From Thermoprotei archaeon (lineage in GTDB: Archaea > Thermoproteota > Thermoprotei > Thermofilales > B20-G17): a stretch of DNA of 5,398 bases. Positions 1-5,398 of the stretch are shown here, piece after piece. Location of the stretch: assembly GCA_003649515.1 (NCBI GenBank), contig QMSC01000100.1, positions 1 through 5,398 on the forward strand, written 5' to 3'. The notes below the pieces were generated by a model. The model was not told where the DNA came from and ran no database searches. It saw only the letters and a program-made list of their open reading frames with translations. A program made the translations under genes and the position numbers. Each line of letters starts with the position of its first letter. Positions within the stretch are counted from its first letter, which is position 1.

Positions 1-257
1 CTCATACCCCCTAAAGGTACTCCCAGTACTATTGCTTGTTTAATGACCTCGTCTGGGACTATGAACACTATTAAGCTATCTCTAGGTTCTTTCACATACC
101 TTTGAACAGCTCTCCAAACGTCTTTAGCATGTCCCTTACCTCCTCTACCTATAAATGCACTCCTCTGTACCCGTGTTAATCCAAGATTCTTTAGTTTTCG
201 TGCTATAGTCTCTCTGTCCCTGTCATCCGATATATCGTATATCACTATGAGCCTCAT
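1..257 (-). CDS. cas2: CRISPR-associated protein Cas2 (3' end cut by the window edge)
   Basis: I translated this stretch by hand from the ATG at 257; it stays open for 85 codons to the window edge. It starts MRLIVIYDIS, the typical Cas2 first beta strand with the conserved aspartate D8, and continues with the ferredoxin-like pattern: an arginine/lysine-rich helix (about 13-24), a strand with LTRVQRSAFIG (27-37), a second helix (about 42-55) and a final strand SLIVFIVPD (61-69). Cas2 dimers bridge two Cas1 dimers in the integrase that inserts new spacers at the leader end of an array. The start lies 2 bases after the cas1 stop, with GGTGGTG just upstream inside the end of cas1, implying translational coupling. 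Archaeal Cas2 is usually about 85-100 residues, so only a short C-terminal piece should be missing. Identification is very secure. Confidence 0.95.
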   Translation of the reverse strand, partial: MRLIVIYDISDDRDRETIARKLKNLGLTRVQRSAFIGRGGKGHAKDVWRAVQRYVKEPRDSLIVFIVPDEVIKQAIVLGVPLGGM

Positions 258-259
258 CT

Positions 260-1237
260 TCACCACCACGCCCTATAACCCTTAAACTCGGATAACGTTC
301 CTCTTAAATACGCTGTAAGCTCTGAGGCCTTTCTTAGAATTATCTTATCAAGTGGTGCCTTTCGGGAACCTATATTGTGAAGCCTTGCCAAGTTTTCCAA
401 TACTATCCTTGCGATCTCTCGTCTCGTCTCCCTAGAGAGAAAGCCAGCCTCAATTCTAGGTTTTATTCTGCTAGCTCGTGCTATTATAGGTTTGTCAACG
501 GCTGGTTGTCTAAATTGCTCAATGAAGTCGTATACGAGAGTTGGCCTTCCGCTCTTCTCCCGGTGCATAAAGCCTGCGTAGGGATCTAGACCCACGAGCA
601 GTAGGGCCTTTTCTACCCTTGGATAAAGTATGCCGTACCCGTAGTTTAGCATCATATTAAATGGATCTGAGGACTGTGGATCCCTTCCTGAGAATTCGTA
701 GTATGAGGGTAAAAGACTGGCAACTGAGCTCCAGTAGTACCTCGCTGCTCTAGACTCATACTCCATTATTTCCCTAGGATCTTCCACCCTACTTTCAGCC
801 AGCTCGTCTGCTATCCTTTCCAATAATCCGGCTATTTCTCTTAGCTCATTGTAATGTCTAACTCTGGAGAAATACCTAAGAATGGCGGCCTGGTTCCTGA
901 CCTTCGCCTCCACTATTGCCTTTGCTACTTTCAGACCGCGGCCATCGAGCATGGCCTTATACTGCTCTACCCTCGATGAAATCGTCCTATTAATTACAGT
1001 GGGGTAAAATCGTCCAAGAGGCTCACCCCTACTACTTAATACAACTAAATCTACTCCCCATTCAGCTAATTTTCTTAGAGCGCTCGTGGTAATCGAGGCG
1101 CGTCCAGTACCAAGTATCAATGCCTGATGAAACGCCGGACTCACCTCGACTTTGTGTCCATCGTTGGTCTCTACTATCACGATTCCACGCCTAACCTTAA
1201 CCCGGGATCCTGGCTCTACTACAAATAGGAATGCCAT
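260..1237 (-). CDS. cas1: CRISPR-associated integrase Cas1
   Basis: Cas1 is the metal-dependent integrase that, with Cas2, joins prespacer 3' ends to the leader-repeat junction. From the ATG at 1237 the protein has 325 residues, a usual length. The N-terminal beta domain begins MAFLFVVEPGSRVKVRRG and the helical domain follows. The three metal ligands look intact: E161 in the MEYESRAARYYW motif, H225 in GLDPYAGFMH, and D237 in LVYDFIEQFR; the NYGYGILYPRVEKAL helix lies just before the histidine. I chose 1237 over an in-frame ATG at 1294 because a strong Shine-Dalgarno sits 5 bases upstream and Cas1 proteins normally begin at this strand. This start overlaps the end of csa1 by 41 bases. Nothing suggests loss of activity. 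The subtype cannot be fixed from Cas1 alone, but the Csa1 neighbour points to the archaeal type I-A style adaptation module. Confidence 0.97.
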   Translation of the reverse strand: MAFLFVVEPGSRVKVRRGIVIVETNDGHKVEVSPAFHQALILGTGRASITTSALRKLAEWGVDLVVLSSRGEPLGRFYPTVINRTISSRVEQYKAMLDGRGLKVAKAIVEAKVRNQAAILRYFSRVRHYNELREIAGLLERIADELAESRVEDPREIMEYESRAARYYWSSVASLLPSYYEFSGRDPQSSDPFNMMLNYGYGILYPRVEKALLLVGLDPYAGFMHREKSGRPTLVYDFIEQFRQPAVDKPIIARASRIKPRIEAGFLSRETRREIARIVLENLARLHNIGSRKAPLDKIILRKASELTAYLRGTLSEFKGYRAWW

Positions 1238-2033
1238 AGCATACCTCCCTCCAAGGACAGGATTCGGGACAATTAGGAGATTTACCTGGGTCATCCTCAG
1301 TCGCCACTATGCGTGCCACCACATTTCGAACCTCTATTAGTTTCTCCCTCAAATCATCGCTCAACAAGGTTACATGCCATCTCAGAACCCTATTAGATAG
1401 GTCTACTCTTGCCACTACTCCAAAATTTACTGGACTATGAACAATGGACTCAATAGCCATGGCATAGGCTGTAAGCGCTAAGCTCTTTCTCTTAACGGAT
1501 GTCTTATCTCCTAGCACGAACTCCACTGGTATGAGACCTACCACTAAATCGGGACGTACAAAGTCTGAGAGCCCTACGGAGGAGGCTTCGATGAAGGGTT
1601 CGACGAGAACTGGTATTTTTCTCTCATTAAACGCCCAGCTAGAGGCGAGGCTGGCCGCTATATCGTAAACCCTACTCGCTACTCTCCTCAGATCTGCCGG
1701 TATTTCTCGGAGTATTCTATTCTTTAACGTTGCAAGTCTTTCAGTGAGATCTTTCTGAGCCAATCCTCTTTCAATCACTGCCCTGAGCGGAGAGAGAAAC
1801 ACCTCATGTAGCACTTTCCCTCTGATCATCGCGCTTGAGGGGGTGATCTTCAACGCTAGAACTCTATGTAAGTAAACGTCTCTGTGAGTAGCGCAGGGAG
1901 AGGTTATCTCGGAGACCGTTGGGAAGTACGAGGAAATCGGAGATACTATCTCCTCTCTCCAGCCCCTATACTCCACTACAAGATCCCCTGGTTTCAGCGA
2001 GCTAATTTTCCTCCACACGTGACTGGGCAACAA
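1197..2033 (-). CDS. csa1: Csa1, Cas4-like RecB-fold nuclease with iron-sulfur cysteines
   Basis: The protein (278 residues) matches the archaeal Csa1 pattern: YRGW near the N-terminus (22-25), then SEITSPCATHRDVYLHRVL (41-59), RGKVLHEVF (71-79), and a RecB-like core with RPDLVVG (160-166), PVEFV (169-173) and ALTAYAMAIE (186-195). One N-terminal cysteine, C47, and C-terminal C255, C259, C265 and C271 could hold a 4Fe-4S cluster as in Cas4. H76, D162 and E171 correspond to nuclease metal-site positions. Cas4-family proteins trim prespacers and help choose PAM-proximal ends. The start is a TTG: an in-frame TGA lies two codons upstream and GGAGGT is 9 bases upstream, so no longer form is possible. 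It overlaps the end of herA by 32 bases. Oddity: the usual E-x-K lysine appears as valine (V173). Csa1 is favoured over a classical Cas4 because of the RGW and RDVYL motifs. Confidence 0.9.
   Translation of the reverse strand: MLPSHVWRKISSLKPGDLVVEYRGWREEIVSPISSYFPTVSEITSPCATHRDVYLHRVLALKITPSSAMIRGKVLHEVFLSPLRAVIERGLAQKDLTERLATLKNRILREIPADLRRVASRVYDIAASLASSWAFNERKIPVLVEPFIEASSVGLSDFVRPDLVVGLIPVEFVLGDKTSVKRKSLALTAYAMAIESIVHSPVNFGVVARVDLSNRVLRWHVTLLSDDLREKLIEVRNVVARIVATEDDPGKSPNCPESCPWREVCYGIPICSRARIPG
1243..1252 (-). promoter_or_regulatory. Shine-Dalgarno sequence that sets the cas1 start
   Basis: On the minus strand this reads GGAGGGAGGT, with the last GGAGGT 5 bases before the ATG at 1237. 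It lies inside the end of csa1. The alternative in-frame ATG at 1294 has only a GAGG directly abutting the codon, too close to work well, so this site decides the start. Confidence 0.8.
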
Positions 2034-3492
2034 GTCTCATCGACCTCCATAAGCTCTCTCCTCCACCCCCATGTGCGCTCATTCTTGGCCGAATTCTTAC
2101 CATTACCGGAAACCTTAGGGACACTCCAGTTATGATGGCAACTCCTCTGGGTAGGTGAGGAAGCCTTCTGAAGTCCTCGAAGGATGTATGCTCGAGCAGG
2201 GGATTAAGGAAGTGAAGATCGGTGGCGCTGTCAATCCTTAGAAGTATTTTAGTCCCACACTGACTTAAAATGTCCTTATCCAAGCCTACTATCCGCTGGC
2301 TAGCTATAACGAGTCCTACTCCAAACTTTCTCCCTTCTCTTGCAATTCTCCTTAGGATAGTCTTGCTGAAAGTTTCGCGGTCCTGTGGAGCAAATCTATG
2401 AGCCTCCTCTACCACTACCACAAATGGTGGAACGAGGCTCCTTTTTCGGGCTTCAAATAACTCGAGAAGTAGCCCTCCTACGAGCAACCGTCTAGCTCTT
2501 TCCTCCATATCCTGACTTAGATCCATTATAACAGCAGAGCCTGGTTTCAAAAGTTTCTCAAGCTTTACTCCTTGATTTGAGAATATGTTAAGTTCCCTCA
2601 AAGCTTCGATTCTCCTTAAAATGGAATTTATTGTAACGTCCATAAATCCTCGCTCATGCCCGGCTTTAACAATGGCCTTCTCCAGCTCATCGAGGGTTTC
2701 AGGCTTATACTCCTTGTAGGCCAAGTATAAAAGGTCCTCCTGGACTTCACTCATGTTTGCTGCTTCTGCGAGCGCGCCTGCTGGAATTTTTGAGACTTTA
2801 AGCGAAACCCTGAGATTTCCACTTGGCGAAACTACTGTTGTGTGAAATTCTCTAGGCCCTAGTTCGAAGCTTTCTAACTCCTTAACGTTAGAACTTGGAT
2901 TACGTAGCGTCCAGTACTCGCCGTGAGGGTCTATTATTAACACAGGTATATTTTTCAGTAGGAGCTCCTCTACTATTACGCCGCAGGCATAGGATTTACC
3001 AGTGCCAGTAGCTCCCAGTACGGCTACGTGATGTCTCAACGTTAAATCTAAGTCCAGTACTACTTTAAGGCTTCCTCCCCATATCTTACCGATGTATAGT
3101 CCTCTTTCAGAAAGATTTAGTATCCTCTTCAAGTGGTGTTCGGGAAGCTTGTAGACTTTTTCACCAGGCGATGGAGGAATAGATGGAGGGTTAAGAGCAA
3201 TCCCATCGTAAACTCCGAGCACCTTAGCCTTCGCTACTATGATTCTTGAGAGTTCAACTTCCATTTGGCTAGGCATCTTGAGACCATAGAGCCTCTCATC
3301 CCTCAAGATCTCCGGTTCCTTAAAGAGACTGCTGTAGGCCTCTAGAACTTCTACCTTGGCTATTATATCCCCTCCCATTGCAGGGACTACGACAAAGTCA
3401 CCTACAGTAACTTCTTTCTCTACGTAGAACTCAAAATTGAGGTGTGTTGGCGGCCTTCTCTCCTTTGATATGACCGTCCCTACCCTATCCAT
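2002..3492 (-). CDS. herA: HerA-type hexameric DNA-translocating ATPase
   Basis: HerA proteins are hexameric, ATP-driven DNA translocases of the FtsK/HerA superfamily that work with NurA nuclease to process DNA ends. The protein has 496 residues, a full family length. Residues 1 to about 95 form the HAS-barrel-like N-terminal beta domain. The ATPase core shows Walker A GATGTGKS (160-167), the DPHGEY motif (188-193), a Walker B with VVVVEEAH (358-365, so E362 stands in the acidic Walker B position), the RRIAREGRKFGVGLVIASQR block (381-400) containing the probable arginine finger and the sensor glutamine Q399, and DILSQCGTKILLRI (407-420). The start ATG is 3 bases after the upstream NurA-like gene, with GGAGGGA 6 bases before it. 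The C-terminal tail after 470 is glycine-rich and overlaps csa1. All ATPase motifs look intact. Membership of this cas operon suggests a role in DNA handling during adaptation; that role is inference. Confidence 0.93.
   Translation of the reverse strand: MDRVGTVISKERRPPTHLNFEFYVEKEVTVGDFVVVPAMGGDIIAKVEVLEAYSSLFKEPEILRDERLYGLKMPSQMEVELSRIIVAKAKVLGVYDGIALNPPSIPPSPGEKVYKLPEHHLKRILNLSERGLYIGKIWGGSLKVVLDLDLTLRHHVAVLGATGTGKSYACGVIVEELLLKNIPVLIIDPHGEYWTLRNPSSNVKELESFELGPREFHTTVVSPSGNLRVSLKVSKIPAGALAEAANMSEVQEDLLYLAYKEYKPETLDELEKAIVKAGHERGFMDVTINSILRRIEALRELNIFSNQGVKLEKLLKPGSAVIMDLSQDMEERARRLLVGGLLLELFEARKRSLVPPFVVVVEEAHRFAPQDRETFSKTILRRIAREGRKFGVGLVIASQRIVGLDKDILSQCGTKILLRIDSATDLHFLNPLLEHTSFEDFRRLPHLPRGVAIITGVSLRFPVMVRIRPRMSAHGGGGESLWRSMRLVAQSRVEEN
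2043..2048 (-). promoter_or_regulatory. Shine-Dalgarno for the TTG start of csa1
   Basis: On the minus strand this is GGAGGT, 9 bases before the TTG at 2033, inside the final codons of herA. An in-frame TGA is two codons before the TTG, and the next candidate (GTG at 2018) has no such site. Together these support the unusual TTG start. Confidence 0.65.
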
Positions 3493-3495
3493 AGC

Positions 3496-4851
3496 CTATC
3501 CCTCCACAGCAAGTCCTAACTGCGGTAGGGCGAGGCTCTTTAATGCAGCCTCAAACCTAATTCTAATGTAGTTTACATGCGTTTTTGCTCTTGCCAAGGC
3601 TTCTGAGACGAAGGGCAATCTGCCCCCTACCTCAAACTGCGGGTATAGAAGGCCTATAATTTCCTTTTGAACCTCTATTGGGTCTCTTGTCGTCACATAC
3701 TCTATCTTGAATACTCTAAGCCCCCTTCTAAAGTAGAACTCGTACCAATTCTTAACTCTCCTACCCCTTTCCTCCTCTAACTTCATAGGCGCAGTAGCGT
3801 CACCGTCAAGCATTATGGCTGAGAGGAAGGCGATATCGCTTAGGCCAAGTCTATTTAGATTTAAAATCTCCGATACTGCCTTAACGAACCTGTTGTCCCT
3901 GGGATCATCTACGAGCGATACTAGCGTTAATCCTTTGCGGGAACAGGTGTCTATGACTTTCTCAAAAAGCTCTTGTGATTTCTTCAATAACGCGTCAAGA
4001 ATTCTACACCTGGAAGATACGGTGAAGCCGTGAGGTCGTAGGCTCCCTAGGGTTACTGCAAAGCTAGGCTCCTTCCCAACTTTCCCTAAGAGGTTTTTAT
4101 ATCTCTCTATGTCTCTTAGTAGCCGAGTTGCTATTTTCCGTCCGAGTAGGAGGAGTTCTGGATATTCCACTGAGAGTTCATATAATGGCTCTCCCTCTTC
4201 GAATGGCTCCTCTTCCTTAAACTCCCTAAGCTTGGGCCTCACAGCGAACCTTATTCCTAGTAGTTCTCCGCTTCTTCCGAACTCAAGTTCGGCTATGGCT
4301 GAGGCTATATATGATACAGTTAAGGGTATTGCGTAGCCCACAACGTAATTGCTTATTTCGCTGGTCGAAGCTTCTCCAAGCGCTGTTGCATTCTCCAAGC
4401 TTCGGAGATCGCTGATGTAGTCCTCCTTGGTATATAAGGCCCTATCTCCGCATAGGTTATTGAGCTGTCCGGATTTCAACAACAGCTCTCTAATTTCCCT
4501 TCCCCGTGAAATTAGAGGTTTGATCTTTGAAAGCAGCCTAGCAGCCTTCCTATGGAAGTATGGCGTTTCTACCATGAAGTCCTGTATTCTTAATTGTATC
4601 CCTCCTTCAGCCTCGAACTTCATTAGGATGTCCCTAACTCTACTCCTCTTAACCGAGTATACTCCTAATCCCACGTACTCGAGCAACCCCAACTCTTCGA
4701 GATCGCTAAGGTACTCTCTGGCCATTCTCTCCGTAACGTCCAGCGCTTTGGCTACCTCACTTACCTCAACTAAGCCCTTCCCCGCGGAAATTTCAAGCAC
4801 AGTTACCATCGCTAGGGCAAGCCTACTGGAGTACGTTGAGGGGGCTTTCAT
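3496..4851 (-). CDS. Winged-helix domain fused to a divergent NurA-like protein
   Basis: First gene of the operon, 451 residues, 3 bases before herA. Residues about 8-68 read as a winged helix-turn-helix: a first helix, VEVSEVAKALDV, a recognition helix around TERMAREYLSDLEELGLL (40-57), then a wing. The rest resembles the NurA nuclease fold by eye: a motif-I-like GEASTSEISNYVVGY (159-173), a helix with SVEYPELLLLGRKIA (227-241), TLGSLRPHG (267-275) where NurA has DGSL, SLVDDPRD (312-319), LSDIAFLSAIMLDGDATAP (337-355), FYFRRGLRVFKIEY (372-385) and a C-terminal LPFVSEALARAK (412-423). NurA partners HerA, and this adjacency is the main support for the call. However, the motif I aspartate appears as E160, the DGSL aspartate as L268, and the C-terminal histidine is missing; E229 remains. 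Start: ATG with GAGGGAG 7 bases upstream. It could instead be an unrelated DNA-binding HerA partner; a CARF/Csa3 identity fits poorly because its HTH is N-terminal. Confidence 0.65.
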   Translation of the reverse strand: MKAPSTYSSRLALAMVTVLEISAGKGLVEVSEVAKALDVTERMAREYLSDLEELGLLEYVGLGVYSVKRSRVRDILMKFEAEGGIQLRIQDFMVETPYFHRKAARLLSKIKPLISRGREIRELLLKSGQLNNLCGDRALYTKEDYISDLRSLENATALGEASTSEISNYVVGYAIPLTVSYIASAIAELEFGRSGELLGIRFAVRPKLREFKEEEPFEEGEPLYELSVEYPELLLLGRKIATRLLRDIERYKNLLGKVGKEPSFAVTLGSLRPHGFTVSSRCRILDALLKKSQELFEKVIDTCSRKGLTLVSLVDDPRDNRFVKAVSEILNLNRLGLSDIAFLSAIMLDGDATAPMKLEEERGRRVKNWYEFYFRRGLRVFKIEYVTTRDPIEVQKEIIGLLYPQFEVGGRLPFVSEALARAKTHVNYIRIRFEAALKSLALPQLGLAVEG

Positions 4852-4865
4852 TAAGTTTCTCCCTC

Positions 4866-4879
4866 GGAAATATATTTCC
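4866..4879. promoter_or_regulatory. Perfect 14-bp palindrome beside the operon start (possible operator)
   Basis: The sequence GGAAATATATTTCC reads identically on both strands. It directly abuts the Shine-Dalgarno (4859-4865) of the first operon gene and sits 14 bases before its ATG. A palindrome here would suit a dimeric winged-helix regulator, and the adjacent gene encodes one. Its AT core could alternatively be part of a TATA element. The palindrome is directly seen; its role is inferred. Confidence 0.5.
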
Positions 4880-4901
4880 TAAGTTCCATACGATCCAGTG
4901 G

Positions 4902-4909
4902 AATTTAAG
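4902..4909 (-). promoter_or_regulatory. Candidate TATA box of the cas operon
   Basis: On the minus strand this reads CTTAAATT. An archaeal TATA box here would place transcription initiation about 26 bases downstream, near 4879, which is the edge of the palindrome, and give a leader of about 28 bases containing the Shine-Dalgarno. Other AT-rich candidates exist (around 4937-4944 and inside the palindrome), so the exact box is uncertain. Confidence 0.3.
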
Positions 4910-5159
4910 GTTAAACCAGAGAGGTGTGCGAAACTATTAAAAATAGGGGAGGAGTTTCAACAATAAAAACAGAATGCTGGTGAAATAAAATAAGTAATAT
5001 TTAATTAACATGTTATTCAACATTAAGATAAAATTATAATTTATATTAATAATGCAAATTTCTTGATTAATTCAAAATATCTATCCGAACATCAGCTGTC
5101 ACCCATATTTAAATTTATCGTATAGGTGTCTTTAAGTTGTCCTACAGAGCCTCTTCTTA

Positions 5160-5205
5160 CCCGAAGATCACTTATAAAGTTTATAAAGAACATGCAGTCT
5201 TCGGG
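5160..5205. repeat. 8-bp inverted repeat enclosing a TATA-like tandem
   Basis: CCCGAAGA at 5160-5167 is the exact reverse complement of TCTTCGGG at 5198-5205. The 30 bases between them hold two copies of TTATAAAG (5172-5179 and 5181-5188). Arms of this kind around a probable promoter could be protein-binding half-sites in the leader. Function is unknown. Confidence 0.5.
5180..5188 (+). promoter_or_regulatory. Candidate TATA box of the CRISPR array promoter
   Basis: TTTATAAAG closely resembles an archaeal TATA box and is preceded by a second copy of TTATAAAG 9 bases upstream. Reading rightwards, initiation would be expected near 5210, about 100 bases before the repeat candidate. A later AT-rich box around 5223-5234 is an alternative. 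Confidence 0.35.
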
Positions 5206-5259
5206 CGCTAATACCTTAGGGAAAAATTAAAATAACTAATTTGTCTTAAAGACTTACTG

Positions 5260-5277
5260 GGCATTAAAGAAAATGCC
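5260..5277. repeat. 6-bp stem hairpin 30 bp before the repeat
   Basis: GGCATT (5260-5265) and AATGCC (5272-5277) are exact reverse complements around a 6-base AAAGAA loop. The element ends 30 bases before the first repeat candidate, in the part of a leader where integration signals are commonly found. The inverted repeat is visible; any role is inferred. Confidence 0.45.
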
Positions 5278-5307
5278 TCGAACAATGAAATGACCCTCAG
5301 TAATACA

Positions 5308-5332
5308 GATAATCTCAAAAGAGAATAGAAAG
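5308..5332 (+). CRISPR. Single CRISPR repeat candidate, probably the first of an array
   Basis: This 25-bp sequence opens GATAATCTC, has a central CTCAAAAGAG mini-hairpin and closes GAATAGAAAG. Crenarchaeal CRISPR repeats of 24-25 bp commonly open GATAATCTC and end ATTGAAAG, so the match is strong apart from ATAGAAAG at the end. The GAAAG end points away from the leader, as expected for an array transcribed rightwards. Only one copy is fully visible, so repetition itself, the defining test, is not shown. It could be the first repeat, a variant consensus for this organism, or a lone relic. Confidence 0.6.
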
Positions 5333-5398
5333 AAATGCTCGTATGCACCTATCCACAAGTCCCTTTCCCCAGAGTCTATGTCACCACTTGGATGATAA
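5333..5398 (+). other. Spacer-like sequence after the repeat candidate
   Basis: This stretch has no gene and is about 48% G+C up to 5393, much richer than the leader before it, as expected where leader gives way to acquired DNA. No second full repeat appears. The last five bases, GATAA, equal the first five of the repeat, but that would make a 61-base spacer, longer than the usual 35-45. Confidence 0.35.

Larger units (their letters stand above)
4852..5307 (+). other. AT-rich CRISPR leader region, gene-free
   Basis: These 456 bases separate the cas operon from a CRISPR repeat candidate and contain no credible gene on either strand. They are strongly AT-rich, especially 4935-5120, with runs of A/T tracts, which contrasts with the more balanced coding sequence. 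Length, composition and position (between adaptation genes and a repeat, with divergent transcription) match crenarchaeal leaders, which carry the array promoter and guide integration of new spacers. Contents noted: the operon-side palindrome, TATA-like boxes near 4905, 5107 and 5184, an inverted repeat at 5160-5205 and a short hairpin at 5260-5277. The leader assignment depends on the repeat call at 5308. Confidence 0.6.

Noticed and set aside
1238..1294. Longer Cas1 starting at the ATG at 1294
   Set aside because: The extra 19 residues do not fit the Cas1 N-terminus, the codon has no properly spaced Shine-Dalgarno, and the ATG at 1237 has an excellent one.
3496..4851. Csa3 (CARF-HTH cas regulator) as identity of the first gene
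   Set aside because: Csa3 is about half this length and has its helix-turn-helix at the C-terminus after a CARF domain; here the winged helix is N-terminal and the rest looks NurA-like beside HerA.
4427..4882. Plus-strand 151-codon open frame opposite the NurA-like gene
   Set aside because: It is serine/leucine-rich with no recognisable motif and lies antisense to a gene with clear domain structure and a Shine-Dalgarno; it is a shadow frame. The shorter plus-strand frames at 377-589, 1152-1340, 1884-2135, 3815-4033 and 4109-4336 are dismissed for the same reason.
4934..4946. CTATT-AAA-AATAG inverted repeat as a terminator or operator
   Set aside because: A 5-bp AT-rich stem with no following T-run in either direction that would suggest termination; too weak to call.
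5006..5015. 10-bp palindrome TAACATGTTA in the leader
   Set aside because: Short palindromes are expected often in such AT-rich sequence, and nothing nearby supports a role.
5128..5253. GTCTTTAAG (5128-5136) and GTCTTAAAGAC (5243-5253) as leader repeats
   Set aside because: The shared core is only 8 of 9 bases and AT-rich; the similarity is within chance for this composition.

Overview
The window reads as a CRISPR adaptation (spacer-acquisition) locus from a hyperthermophilic archaeon, most likely a crenarchaeon (Thermoproteota). Reasons: the Csa1-type Cas4-family protein is largely archaeal, arginine codons are mostly AGA/AGG and ATA isoleucine is common, the archaeal HerA-type ATPase is present, and there is a crenarchaeal-style CRISPR repeat candidate. 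The species cannot be named from what is visible.

Layout. Positions 1-4851 hold five tightly packed genes, all on the minus strand and read from right to left: a 451-residue winged-helix/NurA-like protein (4851-3496), a HerA-type ATPase (3492-2002), Csa1 (2033-1197), Cas1 (1237-260) and Cas2 (from 257, cut by the window's left edge). Gaps are 3, -32, -41 and 2 bases, and every gene has a Shine-Dalgarno-like sequence, so this is almost certainly one translationally coupled operon. Positions 4852-5307 contain no gene. They are very AT-rich, carry a perfect 14-bp palindrome beside the operon start, TATA-like elements and two inverted repeats, and look like a CRISPR leader. At 5308-5332 on the plus strand is a 25-bp sequence strongly resembling a crenarchaeal CRISPR repeat, followed by more GC-rich, spacer-like sequence to the window end. 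The array would therefore run rightwards, divergent from the cas operon. No second full repeat is visible.

How it may work together. Cas1-Cas2 integrates prespacers and Csa1 belongs to the Cas4-like RecB-fold nucleases linked to prespacer trimming. HerA and NurA normally form a DNA end-resection machine, so placing such a pair at the head of the operon suggests a dedicated prespacer-generating or leader-handling module, loosely comparable to RecBCD/AddAB in bacterial adaptation. The most unusual point is that the NurA-like partner has an N-terminal DNA-binding domain and, by eye, seems to have lost several expected catalytic residues. It may thus be a DNA-recognition or regulatory subunit rather than a nuclease. 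That is inference from motif reading and gene order only.
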